Below are positions 51,293 to 61,400 of a stretch of DNA of 64,000 bases, piece by piece. The stretch is taken from assembly GCA_030430385.1 (NCBI GenBank), contig JAUIFO010000001.1, forward strand, positions 372,001-436,000. The letters are read 5' to 3'. The DNA comes from Bacteroidia bacterium (GTDB taxonomy: Bacteria > Bacteroidota > Bacteroidia > Flavobacteriales > Flavobacteriaceae). The stretch's first letter is position 1. Every line of letters begins with the position of its first letter. The notes under the pieces are model-generated. The model worked only from the letters and a program-made list of their open reading frames with translations, was not told the DNA's origin and did no database searches. A program made the translations under genes and the position numbers.

Positions 51293-51808
51293 ATGAAACA
51301 ACGCATCTTTATGTACTTATTTATTTTCACACTGTTACTTGTGATTTTTCAGTATATCAATTCAAAAAATATTATTGAAGACTATGATCAGAAGTTGACC
51401 AATTATATGGAGCATAATAACAAATTAAAAGATTCTATACAGCTTACACATGATAATTTAGTCACTGATATTTATACGTTCAATTTTGATACGAATGAAG
51501 ATGCAATGATTTATTGGGAAAAGCAAGGATTTCGAATTTCTGAATTTGTGCCTTTTATAAAGGATGAACTAATGAATTTGAATATTTATGATACTGAAGA
51601 TCATCCGTTAGTGCCTTATGCGTCTATGAGCGGACAAAAAATGTTGATTGATCAAATTCGTATGTTGAACCATAAATGGATCATTTGTAGTTTCACTGAT
51701 GGAAAGTATTGGGGAGAAATGCTGTTGGAATACGACTTAGAAACAGTAAATGGTGAAAAGCAACTTAAGTTCAAAATTGTTGAGTCGACATTATATAAAC
51801 CTAGGTAG
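51293..51808 (+). CDS. Membrane-anchored protein of unknown function (171 aa)
   Basis: One N-terminal membrane helix (residues 5-22, IFMYLFIFTLLLVIFQYI), a short coiled-coil-like stretch (IIEDYDQKLTNYMEHNNK), and an extracytoplasmic domain of about 115 residues with several aromatic residues and an ending of alternating strands (WGEMLLEYDLETVNGEKQ). I do not recognise a family. It probably shares a transcript with the MBL hydrolase and ends one base from the convergent esterase gene. Confidence 0.75.
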   Translation: MKQRIFMYLFIFTLLLVIFQYINSKNIIEDYDQKLTNYMEHNNKLKDSIQLTHDNLVTDIYTFNFDTNEDAMIYWEKQGFRISEFVPFIKDELMNLNIYDTEDHPLVPYASMSGQKMLIDQIRMLNHKWIICSFTDGKYWGEMLLEYDLETVNGEKQLKFKIVESTLYKPR

Positions 51809-51809
51809 A

Positions 51810-52457
51810 TTAGATTTTATCAGCTAGCCAATCTCTGAATTCATAAAAATTTTGAGGAGCAACACCATGACCTACAGGAAACTCTGAATATTTGTGTCGG
51901 ATATCAAGCTTATCAAGAAATAGTGGTGTTTTTCTAGCCCAATCTACTGGAATAACTTGATCTGCACTACCATGAGAGCAATAAAAGTTCAAATGAGAAT
52001 AATCTTTTTCGGTAGAATTGTTTGCAATCATATCATCGCTGATATAACCACTTAGAGCAATAACATTCTTAACCTTTTCAGGATAACTCAATGTGACAGC
52101 GAAACTTAATATGGTGCCTTGGCTAAATCCTAGCAAAGTTACGTTCTCTTTGTTTACAGGATACGTTTCGCAAGCCTCATCAATAAACGCAGCAATCTTG
52201 TCACGAGACGCTGTAGCTTGTTCTACATCATTCCATTTGTTTTGTTGTGCATCAAAATTGATAGCATACCAAGCATTGCCAAAAGGTTGCATTGGATAAG
52301 GCGCTCGTAATGAAATGATAAATAATTCTTCTGGAAGCTCATTAGCAAACGAAAACAAATCATTTTCATCGCTGCCATAACCATGACACATAATGAGCAA
52401 AGGTGCATTTTTTTTAAGCGAAGAAGGTCGTGTAAGGTGGTATAACTCTGACTGCAT
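51810..52457 (-). CDS. Alpha/beta hydrolase, phospholipase/carboxylesterase family
   Basis: 215-residue serine esterase. The nucleophile is Ser112 in LGFSQGT; the acid is the Asp in GSADQVIPVDW, and the base is the His in FPVGHGVAPQNF. HGYGSDENDL forms the oxyanion loop. No signal peptide, so it acts in the cytoplasm on small esters. Last gene of the BatA - dihydroorotase-like - DUF4870 - esterase run, with one base between it and the preceding gene. Confidence 0.92.
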   Translation of the reverse strand: MQSELYHLTRPSSLKKNAPLLIMCHGYGSDENDLFSFANELPEELFIISLRAPYPMQPFGNAWYAINFDAQQNKWNDVEQATASRDKIAAFIDEACETYPVNKENVTLLGFSQGTILSFAVTLSYPEKVKNVIALSGYISDDMIANNSTEKDYSHLNFYCSHGSADQVIPVDWARKTPLFLDKLDIRHKYSEFPVGHGVAPQNFYEFRDWLADKI

Positions 52458-52458
52458 T

Positions 52459-52785
52459 TTATTGTCCTATTGATGAAAACAATTTTTGAAAAAACGGACC
52501 TAACACTGGAACTTCATTATATTTTTTAGAAACTGCTCCAGAAATACCATAAATAAACAATACAATAAAGAATATCCAAAACGACATCGAGATCATCCAA
52601 CTGTCAAAAGCACCTATAAAATACCCTAAGAACATCTGTAATAACCAAAGACCAAGCGCTTGTCTAACATGGAATGATACTAGCGGATTTCTATCATCTC
52701 TATTCATAAAGAAAGCGATAAGGGTTCCAATTAATGTGATATAAGCAACAATAGCTAAGCTGTCGTTTTTAGACGTGTTTTGCAT
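52459..52785 (-). CDS. DUF4870-like small membrane protein (108 aa)
   Basis: Three hydrophobic segments (about 11-24, 43-60 and 64-83) with FHVRQALGLWLLQ between the first two, the usual signature of DUF4870-type proteins (sometimes called Tic20-like import component). Function in bacteria is unknown. Gaps of 3 bases upstream and 1 base downstream place it firmly in the operon. Confidence 0.82.
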   Translation of the reverse strand: MQNTSKNDSLAIVAYITLIGTLIAFFMNRDDRNPLVSFHVRQALGLWLLQMFLGYFIGAFDSWMISMSFWIFFIVLFIYGISGAVSKKYNEVPVLGPFFQKLFSSIGQ

Positions 52786-52788
52786 AAT

Positions 52789-54045
52789 TTATTTTGATAT
52801 AATTAATTGATTGTTAGAAACAATGCCATACACAGTTCCTTTTAATTCAGCATCAAGAAACATAGAATTTTTAGACTTAGAACTGATGTGTGCTTCAGAA
52901 AACACATAAGCTTTATCTGGATTAAACAGTGTTAGATCTGCCTTCTCACCAACAGCAATTGGGTTTGAAGTAATTCCAAATCGTTGCTTACCTCTAGTTA
53001 GTAATTCTACAGTTTTCTTTGTGGTAAAGACAGAATTTAATGCACCAAAAGCACTTTCAAGTCCGATAGTTCCGTATTTAGCATGATCAAATTCTATTTT
53101 TTTATCTTCAATATCTATAGGATTATGATCTGAAGTAACCATATCAATAGTACCATCTTTTAGTCCGTCAATAAGCGCTTGCGCATCTTTTTTAGTTCTT
53201 AAAGGAGGAGCAACTTTAAAATTGGTATTGAACGTGGTTAGGTTGTCGTCAGTATAAATAAGATTGTGAATAGCGACACTACAAGTAACATCTAATTTCT
53301 TTTTCTTGGCTTCTCTGATAAGTTCAACCGATTTAGATGTAGATATTGTTGGAATATGGAGTTTCCCTTCAGTATATTCTAATATGAATAGATCTCTTGC
53401 AATTTGAAGCTCTTCAGCTAAAGCAGGATTGCCTTTTAAGCCTAAAGAAGTACTGGTGACATTTTCATTCATAACACCTAATCCGCTAATTTTAGATTCT
53501 TGCGGAAATGAACACACCAAACCATTGAAATTAGAAGCATATTGAAGTGCAAGCTTCATCAAGTTAGGGTTTGAGATAGGTTTTTGATAGTCGTAAAACG
53601 CAACTGCTCCAGCATTGGTCATATCAAAAAGTTCAGCTAAATCAACACTATCGCTATTTTTGGTTAATGCACCAATAGGATAGAGGTTAACGGCGTTTTT
53701 ATCAGCCTTAGATTTCAGGAAGGCTATGTCTGCATTCGAGTCAATTATCGGATTTGTATTCGCGTTAACAGCAACAGCTGTAAACCCTGAATTTGCTGCT
53801 ACTTTTAATCCGTTAGTAATGGTTTCGCGTTCTTCATAACCAGGCTCTCCAAAGGATACGCTGCTATCAAACCAACCTTGTGACACATGAAGGTTGTCTA
53901 ACCTGATTTCTTTGTAATTCTTCGGATTGGTGATGCGCTTTGAAAGTTTTGAAATGCTGCCTTTTTCTATTAAAATGTCGACTACTTGATTATGAAAATC
54001 GCTTTTGGGATCAACAATAGTGGCAGATTTTAAAAGTGCATTCAT
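52789..54045 (-). CDS. Dihydroorotase-like amidohydrolase with degenerate metal site
   Basis: 418 residues related to type I dihydroorotase (third step of pyrimidine synthesis). The HxH metal ligands of active enzymes (D-x-H-x-H) are replaced: GWFDSSVSFGEPGYEERET has Ser62 and Ser64. The later His (VAIHNLIY) and Asp (VTSDHNP) remain, and NFKVAPPLRTKKDAQALIDG matches the family well. It is therefore probably inactive or altered in activity; a regulatory or assembly role, as for PyrC' partners of aspartate carbamoyltransferase, is possible. The start ATG overlaps the TGA of the BatA gene (ATGA); the frame extends further upstream but inside that gene. Confidence 0.87.
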   Translation of the reverse strand: MNALLKSATIVDPKSDFHNQVVDILIEKGSISKLSKRITNPKNYKEIRLDNLHVSQGWFDSSVSFGEPGYEERETITNGLKVAANSGFTAVAVNANTNPIIDSNADIAFLKSKADKNAVNLYPIGALTKNSDSVDLAELFDMTNAGAVAFYDYQKPISNPNLMKLALQYASNFNGLVCSFPQESKISGLGVMNENVTSTSLGLKGNPALAEELQIARDLFILEYTEGKLHIPTISTSKSVELIREAKKKKLDVTCSVAIHNLIYTDDNLTTFNTNFKVAPPLRTKKDAQALIDGLKDGTIDMVTSDHNPIDIEDKKIEFDHAKYGTIGLESAFGALNSVFTTKKTVELLTRGKQRFGITSNPIAVGEKADLTLFNPDKAYVFSEAHISSKSKNSMFLDAELKGTVYGIVSNNQLIISK

Positions 54046-55964
54046 TTTAGGAATTTTAAGATAAGCATTTCTATACACAAAAACACTAGTGCAAAAATAA
54101 CAAACCATTTCCATAGCTCATTAACATTCGTGGCACTTTTTATATCGTTTAGTGTTTCTGATATCGAATCATATACATCTACATTAGCTATGTTAGAGGT
54201 ATCATAATAGTTTAAGTCACTTTCAAGTCGGTTAAAATTAAAGCTAAGTGTCTTTAAGAATTGATCCTTATTTTGAACTGAAATGATCCCAGCATTATTA
54301 GGATATTCATTAGTGTTTAAGGTGACTTTGTTAGTAAAGGTTTGTTGAAGAGGAATAACTGAATTTTCACCATCAACTAAAGTTAAAATATCATCCTGCT
54401 GAAGCTTGGTTGCAATATCAATAGTGTTTTCTTGACCAATGTGGTAATACAATTCAGGAACTTTTAAACTTTGCTTTCCAATATTGTAAAGTACAGGAAC
54501 GATTAAAGGAGAGTTTTTAAAGTTTGAGTTGTTTAAATTTAAAGCAGCTGAAAAAGTAAATGCATTTTGAGATTGTGATAGAAAAGATGTGCCATCTTCA
54601 AAACTTAAAATAGAGGTGCCTATTCGAGATAATGGATAATAGGAATTAACTTTTGGATATTGAAAATTTCTTATCTGTTTGTCAAAAACATTGGCTAATA
54701 AAGGGTGTGAAAAATTAATGGTTGTAATTTTCCTTTCTTGAGATATTGCTTCAGTAAAATTTGATAAATTATAATTTATAAATAATTGATTATAAGATAA
54801 TATGTTTGTTTTATTTGAAGGAATGATTAAAACAAAACCACCATCATCGGTAAAGGCTTTTAAAGCAGTTATTAGTGACAAAGGTATCTCATTCAGTTCA
54901 TTTAATATGATAAGATTTTGATCATCGATGAGGTTGTAATTTAAAGCATTAAATGCCGAAGCAGTGTAATTAAATTCGTCATTTGTATAAAGCTTTCTTA
55001 AGAAACTATCATCACTTTCATTAATAGCTAATACTTTTATTTTTTCGGTGGTATCAATATTAAAATACAAGCTATTATCATATTGAAGATTTGAATCTTC
55101 AATACTAATTTTTCCATTAAACAACGTATTTGCAGGAATTGTAAATACAGTTTTAGCATCGTTTTCTATTGAAACAGCACTTTTAGCAATAAGATTGTCA
55201 TTATTAAAAAGAGACACAGGTAATGTTTCAATAGGATCACCTTGGTTTTTCAATACAACAGTAAGCTCAATGTTTTCTACAGTTGCTCTAGAAATGTAAA
55301 CACTATCAATAGTAATATTGTTTTTATTGACAGGTTTAAGCGATACAAACTTGTTTGAAATCGTTGCATCTAATGGCAATTCTAAAGCGCCTTCTTTTTG
55401 TTGAAAATCTGAGATGAGCACTAAATTCTTAACTGAACTTTGATCACTTGAAAAGGCTTTTTGACCTTTCAAAATTGCGGCTTCATAAGCCATCTGATTA
55501 GGCGAGTGCTGTAATTGTATCAAATCATTTTTAATGGCTTTAATACTTGTATTATAGAAGTTAGCATCGTTAGTAAATAATGAGATGCTCTCATCTTCAT
55601 CAACATAAGAGATGATATCTTGAATCGCACTGTTTAAAAGTGTTCCGTTTGAACCTTGTGCCTGTAAACTAAACGAATTGTCGAGATAGATAACTGTTTC
55701 GCTTTTGGTATTAAAACTTTCAGAATTAGAAATGTAAGGTTGCGCAAAAGCAATAATTATACTAGCTAAAAGGAGTAGTCTTGTGAGTAAAGTCAGCCAT
55801 TTTTTTAGTTGCGAACTTTTTCGTGTTTGAATGGTAAGTTCTTTAAGAAACTTGACATTTGTAAAAGCAACTTTTTGAAACTTTCTAAGTTGAAAAAGGT
55901 GAACAATTATAGGAATGAGAAGCAGTATTAACGCGTAGAGGATTTCTGGGTGTTTGAACTGCAT
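54042..55964 (-). CDS. BatA-domain membrane protein with vWA-like domain
   Basis: 640 residues. The N-terminal BatA domain has two membrane helices (about 7-25 and 57-77) with HPEILYALILLLIPIIVHLF and the conserved AFAQPYI. A vWA-like domain follows (YLDNSFSLQAQGSNG; a MIDAS-type DxSxS would read DNSFS here). Later parts are beta-rich and extracytoplasmic, and a final helix (WFVIFALVFLCIEMLILKF) ends the protein. Proteins of this type belong to the aerotolerance (Bat) group, but a general envelope function is more likely than oxygen defence. First gene of its operon with a good promoter. Confidence 0.88.
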   Translation of the reverse strand: MQFKHPEILYALILLLIPIIVHLFQLRKFQKVAFTNVKFLKELTIQTRKSSQLKKWLTLLTRLLLLASIIIAFAQPYISNSESFNTKSETVIYLDNSFSLQAQGSNGTLLNSAIQDIISYVDEDESISLFTNDANFYNTSIKAIKNDLIQLQHSPNQMAYEAAILKGQKAFSSDQSSVKNLVLISDFQQKEGALELPLDATISNKFVSLKPVNKNNITIDSVYISRATVENIELTVVLKNQGDPIETLPVSLFNNDNLIAKSAVSIENDAKTVFTIPANTLFNGKISIEDSNLQYDNSLYFNIDTTEKIKVLAINESDDSFLRKLYTNDEFNYTASAFNALNYNLIDDQNLIILNELNEIPLSLITALKAFTDDGGFVLIIPSNKTNILSYNQLFINYNLSNFTEAISQERKITTINFSHPLLANVFDKQIRNFQYPKVNSYYPLSRIGTSILSFEDGTSFLSQSQNAFTFSAALNLNNSNFKNSPLIVPVLYNIGKQSLKVPELYYHIGQENTIDIATKLQQDDILTLVDGENSVIPLQQTFTNKVTLNTNEYPNNAGIISVQNKDQFLKTLSFNFNRLESDLNYYDTSNIANVDVYDSISETLNDIKSATNVNELWKWFVIFALVFLCIEMLILKFLK

Positions 55965-55996
55965 ATGTTATAATTGTATTGCTAAGAATTCTAAGT

Positions 55997-56026
55997 CAAA
56001 TATAGGAAACGTATACTGATTATCAA
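55997..56026 (-). promoter_or_regulatory. Predicted promoter of the BatA operon
   Basis: On the minus strand TTG (56026-56024), a 19-base spacer and TATATTTG (56004-55997); transcription would begin some 25 bases before the start codon. Confidence 0.65.
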
Positions 56027-56044
56027 GTTTAGCTTTTGAGAAAT

Positions 56045-58375
56045 TTAACGTTTCAAAGAGAAGTGCCCAGAAAAGGTTCTACCATCTATCAAAGTCGCTA
56101 CAAACCAGTAGTCATCACTAGGAAGGTCTTGTCCGTTTAAGGAACCATCCCAACCAGGACTCGTATGATTGAGTTGTTTTAGAAGTTTCCCATAACGATT
56201 AAAGATTTTAATATCTATTCCAATATTGGTATCTCTATTAACAGCATAAGCATGCCAAGTATCGTTATAGGTGTCGCCATTTGGTGTGAAGAACTTTGGA
56301 AACCCTAATACTGAAATATCTTCTTGAATGATGCCACATCCATTACGATCTATCACAAATACAGTATGGAATCCTGGTGGTACATTTGTAAAAGTCGGAT
56401 TCTCTTGGAACAAATCGCCTAATACATCAATACTGTACTCGTAAGTGCCTTCACCTGAAACTTCTATAGTAATGGTGTTATTACTTGAACCTTCATCAAT
56501 AATGATGTTTTCAATAGTTGCAATATTTGAAGGGTTTACTGTTATAATTCTGCTTGATGAGCAGCCATTTGGATGTGTAACAACAACAGTGTAATCACCA
56601 ATTGCATTGACGTCATAAGTACTCGTAAAAACACCTGTACTTACACCTTCAAAGAACCATTCATATGAATAATTAATACTACTATCTCCAGTAATACCAG
56701 CTTCAAGTGTAATCGTATCTGGAAAAGAATTTATACAATAGATAACAGATTCATTTTCAATCAAGGTAGGAGTAATGAGGACTTCCAAGTCTGCTGGACT
56801 AATTGAAAAGCACTGATTATTACTTTCAACTTTTACAAAAATAGTTTGATTAAATGGTATACTATTTTCGTATTGCACAGGAAGTTCGTTTGTACTCTGA
56901 AAGGCATCTATTTCAGTTTCATAAAAATTAACTAAAGCATTTGCAGGTATTTGAGTCTCTATAGCTGCTGTAATTTGAGATAAATCAAAAGTTGTAAATC
57001 CGTCAATAACATCACCTTCACAGCCTTTAATTGTTGGTATATTTAAGATATTGTTAGAAATTTGAAGTTCAATTGCTGATACATCAAAGCATCGTGCCTG
57101 ATTTTCAACTCTGGCATAAACCGTTTGAGATGGAAATGAATTTTCAAAAATATTAGCACCAACTATGGCATTGGTATTTTGAATAGCCTCTGCTTCCGAA
57201 AGGAAAAAATCTGAAACAATCAGTGAACTATCATTGTTCGTGACATCGCTTTCAGCATTGTATAAATTATATAAGGTTATGCCATCTTGATCTTGATCAC
57301 ATTCTACCAATATCGTATCAAACGCTACTGGATTTTCAGAATATTCAATAACAATTTCACCATAGGAAATGCAATTATTGTCTAAGGTAACTTCAACATT
57401 ATAAGTTCCTGCTTCAGTGACTGTGTAGGTGCTATTAAGTTCAGTTAGAAGTTCTACATCATCTTTAAACCATTTAAAACTATTACTGTTTTGTTGCGAT
57501 GCATCTAAGACAAGTGTGTCATTTTCGCAAATGGCATTACCTGTTGATAATAAGCGATTTGGACCAAGATCTGTAGATAGTTGAAAGCTACCAGCTTCAA
57601 GAAATACAGCCGAATCATATCTAAAGTTTTGCTCGTCGGCAATTACTAACTTCACATGATAGGTTTCATCAGGAACTACATTGGCTGTTGCTGTTAAAAT
57701 TTTAGTTTGGCCATTAAAATTAATAGGCACATTAGTACCATTCCAGCTATCAAAATAAAATTCGTTAATTGGCTCACAAGCGTTTGGGATCCCAGAATGT
57801 ACTGTAGTCACTTTTACAGGTGTCTGTGTATTAGGAACTAGTGCAATGTTCGTGTATTGTTGTTCATCTATTGGGCGAATCAAAAAACCGAATAGATCTG
57901 AGAACTGACAAGTATTTGCGTTACCTTCTTGGTATTCTTCTGAAGCAAATAAGTATCTGAAGCTAATTTGTGAGGCAATGCTGGTAAAATCGAATTCAAT
58001 AATCGTGGCATTAAGCGTATTGGTTTCATTAAGTGCTGTTTCTAGGTCTAGATCACCAGTCCAACCAGGAGCATCATCATCGCTTAAGGTTGAGTTTGGT
58101 CCAGGAACATTACTTAAACGTCCAGTACTGAGTACAATACCACTTTGAAAAGGGAAAGTCGTTCCGCTAGCATCAAAGTAACCATAGCTTTGATCGGAGC
58201 CATTAAAATTTCCACCAACCACGTTTGTCACTGAAACATTCTCAATACAATCACTATCAATTAAAACATCTTCAATAAGCTCTTGTGCAGAATAGGTTTG
58301 GCTATCTACTTGTATGCCTTGCGCACCAATAGATAAACCAACAAACAAATACACAAGTGTGATGAGGTTTTTCAT
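56045..58375 (-). CDS. T9SS type B secreted protein with choice-of-anchor L domain (776 aa)
   Basis: Signal peptide (MKNLITLVYLFVGLSIGAQG), then a choice-of-anchor L domain (about 20-265, with FPFQSGIVLSTG and FRYLFASEEYQEG). One Ig-like domain (about 270-345) and two Asp-containing repeats of about 90 residues (CDQDQDGITLYNL; CEGDVIDGFTTFDL) follow, then another Ig-like domain and a SprB-like repeat. The end (FFTPNGDTYNDTWH to FSLKR) is the gliding-motility type B sorting domain. This indicates T9SS export to the cell surface. The ATG was taken; a TTG two codons earlier is also in frame. First of three tandem paralogues. Confidence 0.9.
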   Translation of the reverse strand: MKNLITLVYLFVGLSIGAQGIQVDSQTYSAQELIEDVLIDSDCIENVSVTNVVGGNFNGSDQSYGYFDASGTTFPFQSGIVLSTGRLSNVPGPNSTLSDDDAPGWTGDLDLETALNETNTLNATIIEFDFTSIASQISFRYLFASEEYQEGNANTCQFSDLFGFLIRPIDEQQYTNIALVPNTQTPVKVTTVHSGIPNACEPINEFYFDSWNGTNVPINFNGQTKILTATANVVPDETYHVKLVIADEQNFRYDSAVFLEAGSFQLSTDLGPNRLLSTGNAICENDTLVLDASQQNSNSFKWFKDDVELLTELNSTYTVTEAGTYNVEVTLDNNCISYGEIVIEYSENPVAFDTILVECDQDQDGITLYNLYNAESDVTNNDSSLIVSDFFLSEAEAIQNTNAIVGANIFENSFPSQTVYARVENQARCFDVSAIELQISNNILNIPTIKGCEGDVIDGFTTFDLSQITAAIETQIPANALVNFYETEIDAFQSTNELPVQYENSIPFNQTIFVKVESNNQCFSISPADLEVLITPTLIENESVIYCINSFPDTITLEAGITGDSSINYSYEWFFEGVSTGVFTSTYDVNAIGDYTVVVTHPNGCSSSRIITVNPSNIATIENIIIDEGSSNNTITIEVSGEGTYEYSIDVLGDLFQENPTFTNVPPGFHTVFVIDRNGCGIIQEDISVLGFPKFFTPNGDTYNDTWHAYAVNRDTNIGIDIKIFNRYGKLLKQLNHTSPGWDGSLNGQDLPSDDYWFVATLIDGRTFSGHFSLKR

Positions 58376-58392
58376 ATACAATTTTTCCTTTG

Positions 58393-58427
58393 CAAAGATA
58401 CGTATCGATCCTCTTTAAAATATCAAA
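58393..58427 (-). promoter_or_regulatory. Predicted promoter of the 776-residue T9SS protein gene
   Basis: On the minus strand TTTG (58427-58424), a 23-base spacer and TATCTTTG (58400-58393), 18 bases before the start codon. Confidence 0.5.
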
Positions 58428-58459
58428 AAATTGTTAACATATATCAGGAAGTTAGAACG

Positions 58460-61400
58460 TCAATAGCGCAACGAAAAGTGTCCTTTAACATCAAAAGCAG
58501 TATTTCCTTTTCTAATTTTGGCGTAGAACCAATAATCTGTTGCAGGCATAAGGTTGCCGTTGTAATAACCATTCCATCCTTCAGAATCCCAACTAAGCGT
58601 TGTAATAAGTTTTCCGAAGCGATCAAACACATATACAATAGATCCTGTAAGCGTTTCTATTCCAGTAATGTGCCAGGTGTCAAAATAGCCATCATCATTT
58701 GGTGTAACAAACTTAGGTGCATCAATAACAACAATATCTTTTGTGACAGAGGTACAACCAAAAAGATCAATGATGGTTATGGTATGATAACCTAAACTCA
58801 CATTTGTGAAAACATTTGATAATTGTGGGTCGCCATCATCAAGTTGATACATATAATTACCAATGCCACTTACCGTAACTACAATATTGTTTGGATCTGA
58901 AAAATCGACAGTTTCTGTAACGTCTATGGTTGCAGCTTCAGATTCTGTGACTTGAAATATTTCTGTGGTTTCACAGCCATCTGCTGAGGTTACTGTAACA
59001 GAATAGGTGCCTATTTCAGTTATTTCAATAGCTGGTGTGGTTTGATTGGTAGACCATAGATACGTGTCATTGGGATTATTGGTATCAGCAGACACCACTA
59101 AAGGCAAATTATCTAAGCATACCACTTGATTGCCAATATCTACAAAAGGTTGGTCATGAATGATGGTCTGAAACGATGTTGTTTCATAACAACCTGTAAC
59201 ACTATTTTCAACACGAATGAATATAACCTCGTTATTTGTAGATAGGTAAGGACTTTCCAAAGGATTTGTATTCTCATTAGCAGATTGCTGATCGTTGTGA
59301 TAACTTACAAGAAAGATGTTTGGGTTTTGAGAACCTAATACTACAGCGTTTTGAACCGTTAGATCAAAAGGATAAAAGCTATCGTAATCGTCATCGCAAG
59401 CAATAAGATCATTGACTGGGTTTGCTATAGGAAGCTCATTTATTAGAATTTCAAACTCATGAATATAGTGACATCGCGTTGTAGTAAATTCAACACGAGC
59501 AAAAAGCGTGTCATTCAAACTTTGATAACTATACAGTTCATCAAGTGCATTGGTTTGGTTTGTGGCATCAATTTCTGAAGGATAATAAACCACCTGAACA
59601 TTTGGAGTTTGTAGTAATAGTTCATCAGAAACTTGAGCGAGATCGACTGTATTAGTTTCAGTTGCACATAAATCAAATTGTTCAATAGGATCAATAGCAG
59701 GCGGTAAATTAACGATAAGGTTAATTGGAAGCGCTACATAACAATCTGAAATGGTATTGTTTATTTTTACATAAACCGTTTGCGGATTTGAAATATTGGC
59801 ATATTGTTCTGGATTCTGAATGATCTCAGTGTGAGAGACAACGCCATCATACGAAGCATGGTACGTGATTTCAATATTATCTTGTCTAACATCTAGAATT
59901 TCTACTTCTATAGTTGTAAGATCAAAGGTGAGTACACCATCATAATCGTTATCACAATACTCTAAATCTGAAGGTGTATTCACTTCAGGAAGTTGGATCA
60001 CATTAATATCAAAATCAACAATCGCTTGACAAAATGTGCCATTGTCTATCCGAACGAAAATTTGTTGCGGATTTGCACTATTGGTATAATTGAGTGGGAC
60101 ACTATTGGTATTTGTTTCAGCATCTTCGTAGCTTTCAAAAAAGGAAACGCTTAAGTTTTCTGGAGATCCAGAAACAATTTCGTTGAGCTTTTCATTTAAA
60201 TCGAAATTTTCAATTCCGTCAGAACTGTCATCATCACACACAAAAATATCAGATGGTGTATTAAAGATAGGAAGCGAACCGACTACAAGTTCAAATGAAT
60301 TCGTCACAAAACAATTAATATCAGTTAGATTCTCAATTCTTACGTATAGCGTTTGCGGACTAGACATATTTTGGTAAGCAATAGTTTTATCGATACTATT
60401 GGTTCTGTTAATCGCATCTTGTTCAGTTTCAAAGTACAGTACCTCTTTGTTGAATTGTCCATTAAGAATCTCTTCATCTTTGTTTATCAGAATGAAATCG
60501 GCAATTAGATTGGTATTTGTGTCACAATTTTCAAACGGGCTGATTGTGCTTGTTATTGGAGTTGTGTTGATGAACACATAAAAATCGATCACTGTTGAAC
60601 AACCAGAAATTGCATCTTCAACTCTTACAAAAATGTGTTGTGTTGCAGTTGTAAAAGTTTCAGGGTTGTCAATAGGATTTGTATTATCTAAGGCATCATC
60701 GTAGTTGGTGAAAAATTTAAAGTTAAAATTGTTTGGGTTTGAAACAATTTCAGGAATCTTTGTCAGTAAATTTACTTCAGCTATTTGGTCATCGTCATCA
60801 TCACAAACCTGAAGGTTAGAAGGGAACAGCACCTCTGGAATTGTAGTAACATTTACCGTTAAAGGTGCAGTATCTTCACAACTAGTTATAGAATTTTCAA
60901 CCCTTACATAAACTGTAAAAGGGTTTGTTGTGTTCTCAAATTCTTCAGTAATGGCATTAATGTTTGCTTCGGCATCTTGAGGTGAGAAAAAATAACTCAC
61001 AGAAGCACCATTGATACCTTCGCTTACATAGGCATTATAAATGTTTAGGTTAATTAATGTAATGCCATCATTATTACCATCTTCTTCACAATAATTTACA
61101 GTGCCTAAGTCTTCCAAATAAAATGGAGGGTTGACAATGAGTTCAATAATCACGTAGCGTGTACATAAATCACTAATAATAGTTACGTACACCTCATCTG
61201 AACCATTGACGTAATACAATTGCGATTTATCTAAGGCGTTAATCTCGTTATCTTGATCAAATTGGTTCTGGTAGAAAATAAAGGTGAAATCATTTTCGGT
61301 GTATTCATTAATCAAATTTGCTTCTACATCATTAAGATCAAAGCCTTCAACACCATCTTGTGAATCGTCATCACAGAGTTGGTAAGGCGAATCGTCAAAT

